The notes under the pieces were generated by a model. It saw nothing but the letters and a program-made list of their open reading frames with translations. It was not told the origin of the DNA and searched no databases. A stretch of 64,000 nt of DNA from DATDAH01 sp963823495 (GTDB taxonomy: Bacteria; Actinomycetota; Acidimicrobiia; Acidimicrobiales; DATDAH01), in contig CAWGLV010000001.1 of assembly GCA_963823495.1 (NCBI GenBank), forward strand, positions 2,542,001 to 2,606,000, written 5' to 3'. Made by a program: the position numbers and the translations under genes. The number at the start of each line of letters is the position of its first letter. Positions within the stretch are counted from its first letter, which is position 1. This document shows positions 43,278-51,953 of the stretch, in pieces.

Positions 43278-45527
43278 TCACGCCGGCTGGACCCGGCCGT
43301 AGAGCGTGGTCCGCTGCTCGAGACGGCGACCCAACGGCTCCACGATCTCCCGGAAGTCCGCCTCCTCGAGGCCCTGACCGTGCTCGGCGCCCGCGGCCCG
43401 CGAGATGTTCTCGTCCATCAGCGTCCCTCCGAGGTCGTTGACCCCGGACTGCAGCAACTGGCGGGCCCCGCCGATGCCCAGCTTGACCCAGGAGGCCTGG
43501 ATGTTGTCGATGAGGCCGTGGTAGGCGATGCGCCCGATGGCGTGCATGAGCACGACCTCCCGGAAGGTCGGCCCCCGGCGCGCCTTGTGCTGGAGGTACA
43601 TCGGCGTGGCCATGTGCACGAAGGGCAGCGGCACGAACTCGGTGAACCCCCCGGTCTCCTTCTGCAGATCGCGCGTGCGCACGAGATGCCGGGCCCACGA
43701 GCGCGGCTGTTCGATGGCCCCGAACATGATCGTGATGTTGGACCGGAGTCCGACACCGTGGGCCGTCCGGTGGGCGTCCAGCCACTCTTCGGTGTCGATC
43801 TTGTCGGGACAGAGGACGGCCCGGACCTCGTCGTCGAGGATCTCGGCGGCCGTGCCGGGAAGGGTCTTCAGGCCGGCCTCCTGCAGGCGGACCAGGTACG
43901 CCGCCAGTGGCTCATCGAGTCGTCTGGCCCCTTCGGTGACCTCCAGGGCGGTGAAGCCGTGGATGTGCATCTCCGGCACCGCGTCGTGCACGGCCCGGGC
44001 GACGTCGATGTAGTAGTCGCCGTCGAAGTCCGGGTGGATGCCGCCCTGCAGGCAGACCTCGGTGGCCCCCCGGTCGGCCGCCTCCCGTACCCGGTCGGCG
44101 ATCTCCTCGAGGGTCAGCAGGTAGGGGTTGCCACGGAGGTTGAGCGACAGCGGCCCCTTGGAGAACCCACAGAAGCGGCACTTGAAGGTGCAGACGTTCG
44201 TGTAGTTGATGTTCCGGTTGTGGACGAAGGTCACGACCTCACCGACCGCGTGCTGCCGCAGCTCGTCGGCGACGGCGGCCACCGACGCCACCTCGGGGCC
44301 GCGAGCGGAGAACAGGGTCACGATCTCGTCCTCGCTCACCTCGTGGCCGGCCCGCACGGCGTCGAGGACGGCGGCGACCGGCCCGACGTCGGTGGCCGGG
44401 CCGGGGACCAGGACCGGAGGAAGGGTCCCCGCGCCCGAATACCACTGATCGTCGCGGCCGAGGCCCTCCGCATCGCTGTGGTCGAGCACCGGGAACCGCA
44501 GGGCCTCGTCCAGCCAGCGCTCCGGGAAGAGGGCGAACTCGGGATAGACCGTCAGGCGGGGGGCCAACACGTGACCGGCCGCTTCGGTCACCTCGCGCAG
44601 GCGTTCCACCGCCGGCCAGGGTCGCTCGGGGTTGACGTGGTCGGCGGTGACCGGGGAGACCCCGCCCCAGTCGTCGATCCCGGCCTCGAGCAGGCGCCCG
44701 AAGTCATCGGACAGGTTGGGCGGGGCCTGGAGGTGCACCTCGGGAGGAAGGATCAGACGGGCCAGGGCGATCGCCTCGAGGTAGTCCTCGGGGGGACAGG
44801 GGTCCGCACGGTGCATCGCCGTGCCCGCCTTGGGCAGGAAGTTCTGCACGATGACCTCCTGCACCTGGCCGTGCCGGCGGTGACTGGCGGCGATCGCCTC
44901 GAGGGCCTCGACCCGGTCCTCGCGCGTCTCACCGATGCCCACCAGGATCCCGGTCGTGAACGGGATCGCCAGGTCACCGGCCGCCTCCAGTGTCTTCAGC
45001 CGCCGCGCGGGCTCCTTGTCCGGGGACCCTTCGTGGACCGGGAGGTCGGCCAACGTCTCGAGCATCATCCCCTGGGACGGCGCCACCTCACGGAGTGCCG
45101 CCAACTCCTCGGGGTACAGGGCGCCGGCGTTGGCGTGGGGCAGGAGGTGGGTCTCACGGAGGACCAGTCCGCACATGGAGACGAGGTAGTCCACGGTCGA
45201 CGCGTAGCCGTGGTCGTCCAACCACTGCCGGGCCGCGGGATAGCGCGCCTCGGGGCGCTCGCCGAGGGTGAAGAGCGCTTCGCGGCAGCCGGCCTCCGCT
45301 CCCGCCCTGGCGATCCCGAGGACCTGTTCGGGCGTGAGGTAGGCCGCCTCCACCCGGGCCGGCGCGGTGGCGAAGGTGCAGTAGCCACAGCGATCCCGGC
45401 AGAGGCGGGTGAGGGGGATGAAGACCTTGGGGGAGTAGGTCACGCGGTGCCCGTGGGCGAGGTCCCGCACCGCCGCGGCGTCGCTCAGCAGGTCCTCGAG
45501 GGACCGGGCCAGGAGGGGGTTCGCCAT
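43278..45527 (-). CDS. fbiC: FO synthase (coenzyme F420 biosynthesis), CofG-CofH fusion
   Basis: This 749-residue enzyme has two radical-SAM halves. The CofG half has CRDRCGYC (Cys43, 47, 50) after 'VTYSPKVFIPLTRL', and the CofH half has CTFKCRFC (Cys446, 450, 453) after 'INYTNV'. Together they build the deazaflavin FO from a ribityl-diaminouracil and tyrosine, the core of F420. It is shorter than many actinobacterial FbiC proteins (around 850). A TAGGGT box lies nine bases before ATG 45527. It diverges from the thiamine operon. Confidence 0.95.
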   Translation of the reverse strand: MANPLLARSLEDLLSDAAAVRDLAHGHRVTYSPKVFIPLTRLCRDRCGYCTFATAPARVEAAYLTPEQVLGIARAGAEAGCREALFTLGERPEARYPAARQWLDDHGYASTVDYLVSMCGLVLRETHLLPHANAGALYPEELAALREVAPSQGMMLETLADLPVHEGSPDKEPARRLKTLEAAGDLAIPFTTGILVGIGETREDRVEALEAIAASHRRHGQVQEVIVQNFLPKAGTAMHRADPCPPEDYLEAIALARLILPPEVHLQAPPNLSDDFGRLLEAGIDDWGGVSPVTADHVNPERPWPAVERLREVTEAAGHVLAPRLTVYPEFALFPERWLDEALRFPVLDHSDAEGLGRDDQWYSGAGTLPPVLVPGPATDVGPVAAVLDAVRAGHEVSEDEIVTLFSARGPEVASVAAVADELRQHAVGEVVTFVHNRNINYTNVCTFKCRFCGFSKGPLSLNLRGNPYLLTLEEIADRVREAADRGATEVCLQGGIHPDFDGDYYIDVARAVHDAVPEMHIHGFTALEVTEGARRLDEPLAAYLVRLQEAGLKTLPGTAAEILDDEVRAVLCPDKIDTEEWLDAHRTAHGVGLRSNITIMFGAIEQPRSWARHLVRTRDLQKETGGFTEFVPLPFVHMATPMYLQHKARRGPTFREVVLMHAIGRIAYHGLIDNIQASWVKLGIGGARQLLQSGVNDLGGTLMDENISRAAGAEHGQGLEEADFREIVEPLGRRLEQRTTLYGRVQPA

Positions 45528-45536
45528 CGCGCGGGA

Positions 45537-45542
45537 ACCCTA
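45537..45542 (-). promoter_or_regulatory. -10 box of fbiC
   Basis: TAGGGT on the minus strand, nine bases before ATG 45527. It lies only 24 bases from the divergent thiamine operon -10 box. Confidence 0.45.
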
Positions 45543-45566
45543 CCGACCGTTCCCCACCGGTCGCGC

Positions 45567-45572
45567 TACGGT
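45567..45572 (+). promoter_or_regulatory. -10 box of the thiamine operon
   Basis: TACGGT would start transcription near 45580, just before the TPP aptamer. Confidence 0.45.
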
Positions 45573-45581
45573 TCGGCCGGC

Positions 45582-45667
45582 AAACGGGAGTCCGGCGCAC
45601 CGGGCTGAGAGGGAGGTGAGGCTCCTCCGACCGTCGACCTGATCCGGTTCATGCCGGCGGAGGGAGT
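45582..45667 (+). ncRNA. TPP riboswitch (THI element)
   Basis: The conserved aptamer parts are present: CTGAGAGGGAGG near 45605-45616, then GACC..CGACCTGATCCGG at about 45629-45647, and ATGCCGGCGGAGGGAG at 45651-45666. These match the helices that bind thiamine pyrophosphate. The ribosome site GGAGGGAG (45659-45666) is itself the 3' end of the aptamer, six bases from thiE's ATG. So control is probably by blocking translation, since no terminator is visible. Confidence 0.93.
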
Positions 45668-45672
45668 GCTCC

Positions 45673-46299
45673 ATGGGCAAGGTGATCGAGCGGCTGCAGG
45701 TGCTCACCGACCTCGACGCTCCCGTGCCGCCCCTCGATGTCGTCGACGACGCGCTCGGAGCCGGTGCCCCGCTGATCCAGGTCCGGGCCAAGGAGCTCGA
45801 CGACCGGGCGCTGCTCGCGCTGGCCGAGGCGGTCGTGACCCGCTGCCGGGCCGCCGGAGCGGTCTGTCTGATCGACGACCGAGTCGACATCGCCCTGGCC
45901 TGCGGCGCCGACGGCGTCCACGTCGGCGATCTGGACCTGCCCGTGGCGGTCGCCCGCCGGTTGCTCGGCCCCGGCGCGATCATCGGGGCCACGGCCCGCG
46001 ATCCCGAGAGCGGCCGGGCCCGGGCCCGCGAGGGGGCCGACTACCTCGGGGTCGGCCCGACCTACGCCACCACCACCAAGGACGGCCTCCCCGACCCGAT
46101 CGGCCCCACCGGGGTGGGAGCGGTCGCCGCGGCGGTTGGCGTCCCCGTGATCGCCATCGCCGGCATCTCGGTCCAGGGGGTCCCCGAGGTCATGGCCGCC
46201 GGGGCCCACGGCATCGCCGTCGTCGGCGCCGTCAGCCGGGCCGACGACCGGCGGCAGGCCACCGTGGACCTCCTGGCCGCCATCGAGGCGAGCCGGTGA
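45673..46299 (+). CDS. thiE: Thiamine phosphate synthase
   Basis: This 208-residue TIM-barrel enzyme joins hydroxymethylpyrimidine pyrophosphate and thiazole phosphate. Seen are 'LIQVRAKELDDRALLALA' (substrate-binding strand), 'IDDRVDIALACGADGVHVGDLDLP' and 'YLGVGPTYATTTKDG', the pyrophosphate loop. It is the first gene after the TPP riboswitch. Its stop overlaps the thiO start (GTGA). A second ThiE-family protein is encoded in the same operon. Confidence 0.93.
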   Translation: MGKVIERLQVLTDLDAPVPPLDVVDDALGAGAPLIQVRAKELDDRALLALAEAVVTRCRAAGAVCLIDDRVDIALACGADGVHVGDLDLPVAVARRLLGPGAIIGATARDPESGRARAREGADYLGVGPTYATTTKDGLPDPIGPTGVGAVAAAVGVPVIAIAGISVQGVPEVMAAGAHGIAVVGAVSRADDRRQATVDLLAAIEASR

Positions 46300-47438
46300 G
46301 CGGGCCCGACGTCATCGTCATCGGCGGTGGGGCCATCGGACTGGCCGCCGCGTGGCGACTGGCTCAGGGGGGGCTGGCCGTCACCGTCTGTGACCCGGTT
46401 CCCGGCACCCGGGCCACCCACGCCTCGGCCGGGATGCTGGCCCCGGTCACCGAGGCGCACTACGGCGAGGACCGGCTCCTCGCCCTCAACCTGGCCGGAG
46501 CCGGTCGTTGGGCCGCCTTCGCCCGGGAGCTCGAGACCGAGACCGGGCGGTCGGTGGGCTACCGGACCTGCGGCTCGCTCCTGGTCGCCCTGGACGCCGA
46601 CGACGGGCGCGTGCTGGAGGACCTGGGCACCTACCTGGGGCGGCTGGGCCTCGAGGCCGAGGAGCTGACCGGCTCGCAGGCCCGGGGCGTCGAGCCCGCG
46701 CTGGCCCCCGGTGTCCGCCGGGGCCTTCGGGTGGTGGGTGACCACCAGGCCGACAACCGCCTGTTGGTCGTTGCCCTCCTGGCCGCCCTCGCCGACAGGG
46801 GCGTCGAGCTCGTCGGCCAGAGCGTTCGTCGCGTGACCGTCGACAACGGCGCGGTGCAGGGCGTCGAGCTCGACGACGGCACCCCGCTCGAAGCCGAACG
46901 GGTCCTCCTGGCCGCCGGCGCCTGGTCCGCGGCCGTCGAGGGGATCCCACCGGACGCCCGACCACCGGTCCGCCCGGTGAAGGGCCAGATCCTCCGTGTC
47001 CAGGGCCCGACCGATCGGCCCGTGCTGGCCGGCAACGTCCGCGGTCTGGTCCGGGGCCGGTCGCTCTACCTCGTGCCCCGGGCCAGCGGCCGGATCGTCG
47101 TCGGTGCCACCGTGGAGGAGCAGGGCTTCGACACGACCGTCACCGTCGAGGGCATCCACCAGCTCCTGCACGACGCCGCCGTGCTCGTGCCCGGCCTGCT
47201 GGACCTCGAGCTGGCCGAGCTCGGCGCCGGCCTCCGCCCGGGCTCGCCGGACAACGCGCCGGTGATCGGCCCCACCACGGTGGCCGGCCTCGTCGTGGCC
47301 ACCGGCCACCACCGCAACGGCATCCTCCTGACCCCGGTGACGGCCGACGCGGTCACCGGGCTCTTCGGGGTCGGTCCCGCCGTCCCGGAGATCGCCGGCT
47401 TCGGCCCCGAGCGCTTCGCTCCTCCAGGGGCGGCCTGA
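46296..47438 (+). CDS. thiO: Glycine oxidase ThiO
   Basis: This 380-residue FAD enzyme of the DAO family has 'DVIVIGGGAIGLAAAWRLAQGG' at the N-terminus, 'THASAGMLAPVTEAHYG' and, near the C-terminus, 'VVATGHHRNGILLTPVTADAV'. It oxidises glycine to the imine needed for the thiazole ring in the aerobic pathway. The start GTG overlaps thiE's stop, and the end overlaps thiS (TGATG). Confidence 0.93.
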   Translation: MSGPDVIVIGGGAIGLAAAWRLAQGGLAVTVCDPVPGTRATHASAGMLAPVTEAHYGEDRLLALNLAGAGRWAAFARELETETGRSVGYRTCGSLLVALDADDGRVLEDLGTYLGRLGLEAEELTGSQARGVEPALAPGVRRGLRVVGDHQADNRLLVVALLAALADRGVELVGQSVRRVTVDNGAVQGVELDDGTPLEAERVLLAAGAWSAAVEGIPPDARPPVRPVKGQILRVQGPTDRPVLAGNVRGLVRGRSLYLVPRASGRIVVGATVEEQGFDTTVTVEGIHQLLHDAAVLVPGLLDLELAELGAGLRPGSPDNAPVIGPTTVAGLVVATGHHRNGILLTPVTADAVTGLFGVGPAVPEIAGFGPERFAPPGAA

Positions 47439-47641
47439 TGGTCGAGGTGACCCTGAACGGCGTGCCCGAGGCGCTCGAGGCGGGAACCACCGTCGCCGAC
47501 ATCGTGGCCCGGCACCGCAAGTCGTCCCGGGGTGTCGCGGTGGCCCGCAACGAGGAGGTGGTACCCCGCAGTCGGTGGGCCGCCACCGTCGCCGCCGACG
47601 GCGACCGCTTCGAGATCCTGACCGCCGCCCAGGGAGGCTGA
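47438..47641 (+). CDS. thiS: Sulfur carrier protein ThiS
   Basis: This 67-residue ubiquitin-like protein ends in the required Gly-Gly (AAQGG), which is adenylated and thiocarboxylated to donate sulfur to ThiG. 'VTLNGVPEALEAGTTVADIV' and 'VAVARNEEVVPRSRW' are typical. No thiF is in the window, so activation must come from an enzyme encoded elsewhere. It is coupled to thiO by a one-base overlap. Confidence 0.93.
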   Translation: MVEVTLNGVPEALEAGTTVADIVARHRKSSRGVAVARNEEVVPRSRWAATVAADGDRFEILTAAQGG

Positions 47642-47642
47642 G

Positions 47643-48440
47643 ATGACCGCTGACCCCGTCGACCCCCTGAGGATCGCCGACCGTGAGCTCGGCTCTCGGC
47701 TCATCCTCGGCACTGGCGGTGCCCCCAGCCTCGACGCGCTCGAACGCGCCGTGGTCGCCGCGGGCACCGAGCTGGTCACCGTCGCGCTGCGCCGGGTCGA
47801 CCCCTCGGCGCCCGGCTCGGTCCTCGACGTGCTCGACCGGCTGGACGTGGCCGTCCTGCCCAACACGGCGGGCTGCTACACGGCCACCGAGGCGATCCGC
47901 ACCGCCCACCTCGCCCGAGAGGCGTTCGAGACCGACTGGGTCAAGCTCGAGGTCATCGGTGACGACCGGACGCTCCTGCCCGACCCCGTGGAGCTGGTGG
48001 CCGCCGCCGAGACCCTCGTCGACGAGGGCTTCACCGTGCTGGCCTACACCACCGACGACCCGATCCTGGCTCGCCGACTCGAGGACCTCGGCTGCGCCGC
48101 GGTGATGCCGCTGGGGTCGCCCATCGGCAGCGGCATGGGGATCAACAACCCCTACAACATCGCCCTCATCGTCGATCAGGCCTCGGTCCCCGTCGTGCTC
48201 GACGCGGGCGTCGGGACCGCGTCGGATGCTGCGCTGGCCATGGAGCTGGGTTGTGACGCCGTGTTGCTGGCCTCGGCCGTGACCCGGGCCCAGGATCCCG
48301 TTTCCATGGCCCTGGCGATGGCCCATGCCGTGACCGGTGGACGGCTCGCCCGTCGGGCCGGCCGGATCCCGCGCCGACACTACGCGGCCGCGTCGACCCC
48401 GGACGAGGGCCGCCCCGACCTGCTCGGTCCGGCGCTGTGA
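47643..48440 (+). CDS. thiG: Thiazole synthase ThiG
   Basis: This 265-residue TIM-barrel protein has 'SRLILGTGGAPSLDALERAV', the Schiff-base Lys in 'DWVKLEVIGDDRTLLPD' and 'VMPLGSPIGSGMGINNPYNI', plus 'LDAGVGTASDAALAMELGCDAVLLASAVT'. It condenses deoxyxylulose phosphate, the glycine imine and ThiS thiocarboxylate into thiazole phosphate. It begins one base after thiS and overlaps the next gene by four bases (GTGA). Confidence 0.94.
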   Translation: MTADPVDPLRIADRELGSRLILGTGGAPSLDALERAVVAAGTELVTVALRRVDPSAPGSVLDVLDRLDVAVLPNTAGCYTATEAIRTAHLAREAFETDWVKLEVIGDDRTLLPDPVELVAAAETLVDEGFTVLAYTTDDPILARRLEDLGCAAVMPLGSPIGSGMGINNPYNIALIVDQASVPVVLDAGVGTASDAALAMELGCDAVLLASAVTRAQDPVSMALAMAHAVTGGRLARRAGRIPRRHYAAASTPDEGRPDLLGPAL

Positions 48441-49039
48441 GGCGCCTCATCGTGCTCACCGACCGAGACCAGTCCCGGGTCGCCGGGCGCAACCTGGCCG
48501 AGACCGTCGCCGCCGCCGTCGCCGCGGGGGCCACCGCGATCCTCTACCGGGAGAAGACCCTGCCCGCCCCTCAGCGCCGGGCCCTGGGGGAACGGGTGGC
48601 GGAGGCCTGCGGGGACGCGGCCGAGCTGATCGTGGCTTCGGACATCGCGCTGGCCCGGGACCTGGGGGCCCGCACGGTCCACCTGGCGGCCGATGACCCG
48701 TGGCCCGACGAGGACGACCTGGCCCTCGGCCGATCCTGTCACGGCGCGGTCGACCTGGCCGGTGCGGCCGCCCACCGAGCCACCTACGCCACCGTGTCCC
48801 CCGTGTTCGCGACCGCCAGCAAGCCCGGCTACGGCCCGGCCCTCGGACTCGATGGGCTGGCCGACCTCGCCGCCGCCGCCCGGCTCCCCGTCTACGCCCT
48901 GGGGGGGATCGGGGCCGACAGGGTGGCCCCGTGCCTCGCCGCCGGCGCGGCCGGGGTGGCCGTCATGGGTGCCGTGATGGCCGCGGCGGATCCGGCCGAG
49001 GTCGTCCGCTCGCTGCTCGACCAGGAGGTCACCGAATGA
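48437..49039 (+). CDS. Second ThiE/TenI-family protein
   Basis: This 200-residue TIM-barrel protein is related to ThiE: 'AILYREKTLPAPQRRALGERV', 'IVASDIALARDLGARTVHLAADD' and 'ATVSPVFATASKPGYGPALGL'. Compared with the first ThiE it keeps the phosphate-loop region but lacks the DDR/D residues that hold Mg-pyrophosphate (SDIA instead of DDRV). It may therefore be a TenI-like thiazole tautomerase acting after ThiG, rather than a second synthase. Overlaps at both ends place it firmly in the operon. Confidence 0.82.
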   Translation: MRRLIVLTDRDQSRVAGRNLAETVAAAVAAGATAILYREKTLPAPQRRALGERVAEACGDAAELIVASDIALARDLGARTVHLAADDPWPDEDDLALGRSCHGAVDLAGAAAHRATYATVSPVFATASKPGYGPALGLDGLADLAAAARLPVYALGGIGADRVAPCLAAGAAGVAVMGAVMAAADPAEVVRSLLDQEVTE

Positions 49040-49836
49040 CACCACCCGTCGCCCTCAGCATCGCCGGATCCGACTCCGGCGGTGGCGCCGGCATCCAGGC
49101 CGACCTGAAGGCCTTCGCCGCCCTCGGGGTGTTCGGGACGACGGCGATCACGGCGGTGACCAGTCAGAACACGGTCGCGGTGACCCGGGTGGACGTGTTG
49201 GACCCCGGTGCCGTCGAGGCCCAGATCGATGCCGTGCTCAGCGACCTACCGGTGGCGGCGGTCAAGACCGGCATGCTGGCCACCGCGGCCATCGTCGAGC
49301 TCGTGGCCCGACGGGCGAGGGCCGGGGACCTGCCCCACCTCGTCGTGGATCCGGTGATGGTGGCCAGCAGCGGCGACCGGTTGCTCGCCGAGGAGGCCGA
49401 GGCCGCCTACCGCGAACTGCTCTTCCCCCACGCCGAGGTCATCACGCCGAACCTCCTGGAGGCGTCGGTCATCGTGGGCCGCCCCCTCGAGGGCGAGCAG
49501 GCCGCGGCCGACGCGGCGCGGGAGCTCAGCGAGGAGGGCGAGGCCTGGGTCGTGGTGAAGGGCGGTCACCTCGACGGGACCGCGACCGACGCCGTTGCCC
49601 ATTCGTCGGGCTCGACCGTCCTCACCGGCGAGCGCATCGACACCCGGAACGTGCACGGCACCGGCTGCTCGTTCGCCTCGGCGACCGCGGCCGGCCTGGC
49701 CCGGGGCCTCGACCCCCTCGCTGCCCTCCGGCAGGCCAAGCGCTTCATCGACCGCGGCATCCGGGGCGGCGCCCACTGGCGCCTCGGCGCCGGTCACGGC
49801 CCGATCGACCACTTCGGATGGGAGTCCACGCCATGA
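49036..49836 (+). CDS. thiD: Hydroxymethylpyrimidine/phosphomethylpyrimidine kinase ThiD
   Basis: This 266-residue ribokinase-fold enzyme has 'ALSIAGSDSGGGAGIQADLKAF', 'VVDPVMVASSGDRLL', 'ITPNLLEASVI' and the anion hole with catalytic Asp in place of Cys/His variants: 'NVHGTGCSFASATAAGLARG'. It phosphorylates HMP and HMP-phosphate to supply ThiE. The ATG overlaps the preceding stop (ATGA), and its own stop overlaps the transporter start (ATGA). thiC is not in the window. Confidence 0.94.
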   Translation: MTPPVALSIAGSDSGGGAGIQADLKAFAALGVFGTTAITAVTSQNTVAVTRVDVLDPGAVEAQIDAVLSDLPVAAVKTGMLATAAIVELVARRARAGDLPHLVVDPVMVASSGDRLLAEEAEAAYRELLFPHAEVITPNLLEASVIVGRPLEGEQAAADAARELSEEGEAWVVVKGGHLDGTATDAVAHSSGSTVLTGERIDTRNVHGTGCSFASATAAGLARGLDPLAALRQAKRFIDRGIRGGAHWRLGAGHGPIDHFGWESTP

Positions 49837-51239
49837 TCTCCACCACCCTCGCCCTCCTCGCCCTCGTGGTCGTCCTGGGCGCCTTCGTCCTCATCGCCCG
49901 AGGAGCCGGCGGGAGCCGGGACGTCGACCGCTACCTCACCGCCCGCGACAGCCAGAGCGTCCGTCGTCTGGCCCTGGCGTTCGTGGCGTCGGGCCTCGGG
50001 TCCTGGATCCTCTTCGCCCCACCGGAGGTCGGCCAGGCCATCGGCATCCTCGGCGTGCTCGGCTACGCCATCGGTGGGGCCCTGCCCTTCCTCGCCTATG
50101 CGTGGCTGGGGCCGAAGATCCGGGCCGCGGCACCCGACGGCGTCACGCTCACCGACTGGGTCCGGATGCGCTTCGGACGACCCGCCCAGGCCTGGGTGGC
50201 GGTCGTCTCGGTCTTCTACATGTTCATGTTCATCACCGCCGAGCTCACCGCCATCGGTGGGGTCATGGACCTCCTCGGGGGGATCGACCCGTGGGTTTCG
50301 ATCGTGGCCGTCGCGGCGGTCACGGCCGGTTACACGGCCTGGGGTGGCCTGCCCGCCTCCCTGCGCACCGACCAGGTCCAGGCCGTGATGATCGTCATCC
50401 TGGTCTCGGTGGCCGTCGTCGCCATGTTCGTCCATGTCGACGACCCGCTGGCCAGAGCCAGGGACGGCGGGCTGGACACGTTCTCCCGAGCGGGATGGGA
50501 GAGCATCATCGTCCTGGGCATCGCCATCACCGCGGCGAACCTCTTCCACCAGGGCTACTGGCAACGGACCTGGTCGGCCACCGACGCCCCGAGCGTGACC
50601 CGGGCGGGACGGGGCGCGGCGCTCCTGTCGTTCCTGGTCCTCCTGCCCGTCGGCTTCACCGGCCTGGTGGCGGGAGGCATCGCCGAGCATGAGGGCACCG
50701 AGCCCTCCCCGGTGCCGTTCTTCGCCCTCCTCGACGGCCTGCCCGAGCTCATCGTCCTCGTCGTGGCCGTGCTGGCCATCTCCCTCGTGGCCTCGAGCAC
50801 GGACACGCTGCAGAGTGGCCTCGCCGCCCTGATCGACCGGGATCTCAGCGACGGGCGCCTCACCCTGACCGGCGCCAAGGTCATCACGGTCCTGCTCACC
50901 GTCCCCGCGGTGATGATCGCCCTCAAGGGCTACGACGTGCTCCGCCTCTTCCTCATCGCCGACCTGGTCGCCGCCGCCACGGTGGTGCCGGTGTTCCTGG
51001 GCCTGCGCCGCCCGGCGTCCAGCGCCTCGGTCATCGCCGGCTCGATCGCCGGACTCGCCTCGGTCGTCGTGCTCGGGGTCGTGCGGGAGGGAACGCTGAC
51101 CGCGGGCCTCGACCTGCTGACGGTGGCCGGCAGCCCCAGCCTCGACCTGGGATCGTTCGTCGTGGCCCCGCTGGTGTCCTGGGCCGTCGCCGTGGCTGTG
51201 GCCCGCCAGACCCCCGTACCGACGGCGCCGGTCAGCTGA
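49833..51239 (+). CDS. Sodium:solute symporter, probable thiamine-precursor importer
   Basis: This 468-residue polytopic SSS-family protein has about 13 helices. Its N-terminal 'DVDRYLTARDSQSVRRLALAFVASGLGSWILF' and mid-protein 'ITAANLFHQGYWQRTWSATDA' match the sodium- and substrate-binding parts of the family. Being the last gene of a TPP-riboswitch operon, coupled to thiD, it most likely imports HMP, thiazole or thiamine. ATG 49833 is chosen for its ATGA overlap; TTG 49818 would add five residues. It converges on pgl with an 8-base overlap. Confidence 0.85.
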   Translation: MISTTLALLALVVVLGAFVLIARGAGGSRDVDRYLTARDSQSVRRLALAFVASGLGSWILFAPPEVGQAIGILGVLGYAIGGALPFLAYAWLGPKIRAAAPDGVTLTDWVRMRFGRPAQAWVAVVSVFYMFMFITAELTAIGGVMDLLGGIDPWVSIVAVAAVTAGYTAWGGLPASLRTDQVQAVMIVILVSVAVVAMFVHVDDPLARARDGGLDTFSRAGWESIIVLGIAITAANLFHQGYWQRTWSATDAPSVTRAGRGAALLSFLVLLPVGFTGLVAGGIAEHEGTEPSPVPFFALLDGLPELIVLVVAVLAISLVASSTDTLQSGLAALIDRDLSDGRLTLTGAKVITVLLTVPAVMIALKGYDVLRLFLIADLVAAATVVPVFLGLRRPASSASVIAGSIAGLASVVVLGVVREGTLTAGLDLLTVAGSPSLDLGSFVVAPLVSWAVAVAVARQTPVPTAPVS

Positions 51240-51900
51240 GCAGGGCGGCGGCCTCGCGGTCGACCAGCCAGACCACCTGCTCGGCCCGGATGCGCGAGGC
51301 CAGGGTCTCGCCCGCCATCGTGGCCGCCAGGGCCTCGGCCTTCTCGGTCCCGCTGACGGTGACCAGAGCGAGGCGGGCCCGCTCGATGCCACTGAAGGTC
51401 AGGGTCTCCCGCGGGTGGGGGTTGTGGCCGGACGGGTCCTCGTTCATCACCACGAGGCGCCCGGGGTCGGCATCGAGGGCGGGGGAGTCCGGGAACAACG
51501 AGGCCGTGTGGCCATCGGCGCCGAGTCCCAGGTGGATCACGTCGAACTGCCCGATCTCGACCACCAACTGGTGGTACCGGTCCGGCCCGTCCTCACAGCG
51601 CATCGGGAAGTTGGCGTTGACCGCCCCGACGTTCTCGAGCAGCGACTCCCGACCGAGCCGGTAGTTCGAGTCCTCGTGGTCGAGGGGGACGCAGCGCTCG
51701 TCGCCCCAGTAGACGTCCACCCTCCACCAGTCGATCTGGGCCCCGCCGGCGTCGGCCAACGACTCATAACAGGTCCGGGCGGTCGAGCCGCCCGACAGCA
51801 CCAGGGAGAAGAAGTCCGCGGGGCGGGCGAGGAAGGCCTCGATGACGCGCTCGGCGAACTCCGCCGCCACGTCGTCGACCACCACCAGCTCTCCGACCAC
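51232..51900 (-). CDS. pgl: 6-phosphogluconolactonase
   Basis: This 222-residue sugar-isomerase-fold enzyme has 'FSLVLSGGSTARTCYESL', 'DVYWGDERCVPLDHEDSNYRLGRESLL' and 'VIHLGLGADGHTASLFPDSPAL', with the catalytic His in ADGHTASLFP. It hydrolyses 6-phosphogluconolactone in the oxidative pentose-phosphate pathway. GTG 51900 is set by TAACGT seven bases upstream (leaderless). It follows tal on the same strand; zwf is not in the window. Confidence 0.93.
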   Translation of the reverse strand: MVGELVVVDDVAAEFAERVIEAFLARPADFFSLVLSGGSTARTCYESLADAGGAQIDWWRVDVYWGDERCVPLDHEDSNYRLGRESLLENVGAVNANFPMRCEDGPDRYHQLVVEIGQFDVIHLGLGADGHTASLFPDSPALDADPGRLVVMNEDPSGHNPHPRETLTFSGIERARLALVTVSGTEKAEALAATMAGETLASRIRAEQVVWLVDREAAALLS

Positions 51901-51907
51901 GGGCCCG

Positions 51908-51913
51908 ACGTTA
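51908..51913 (-). promoter_or_regulatory. -10 box of pgl
   Basis: TAACGT on the minus strand, seven bases before GTG 51900. It gives pgl its own promoter downstream of tal. Confidence 0.5.
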
Positions 51914-51953
51914 GGCGACGGTGCCCCGATGGCCCCGACCGACCACCGCCGGT

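Noticed and set aside
43071..45608. An 845-codon open frame on the plus strand.
   Set aside because: It lies opposite fbiC and the LOG gene, has a His/Gly/Val/Arg-rich shadow composition and no domain.
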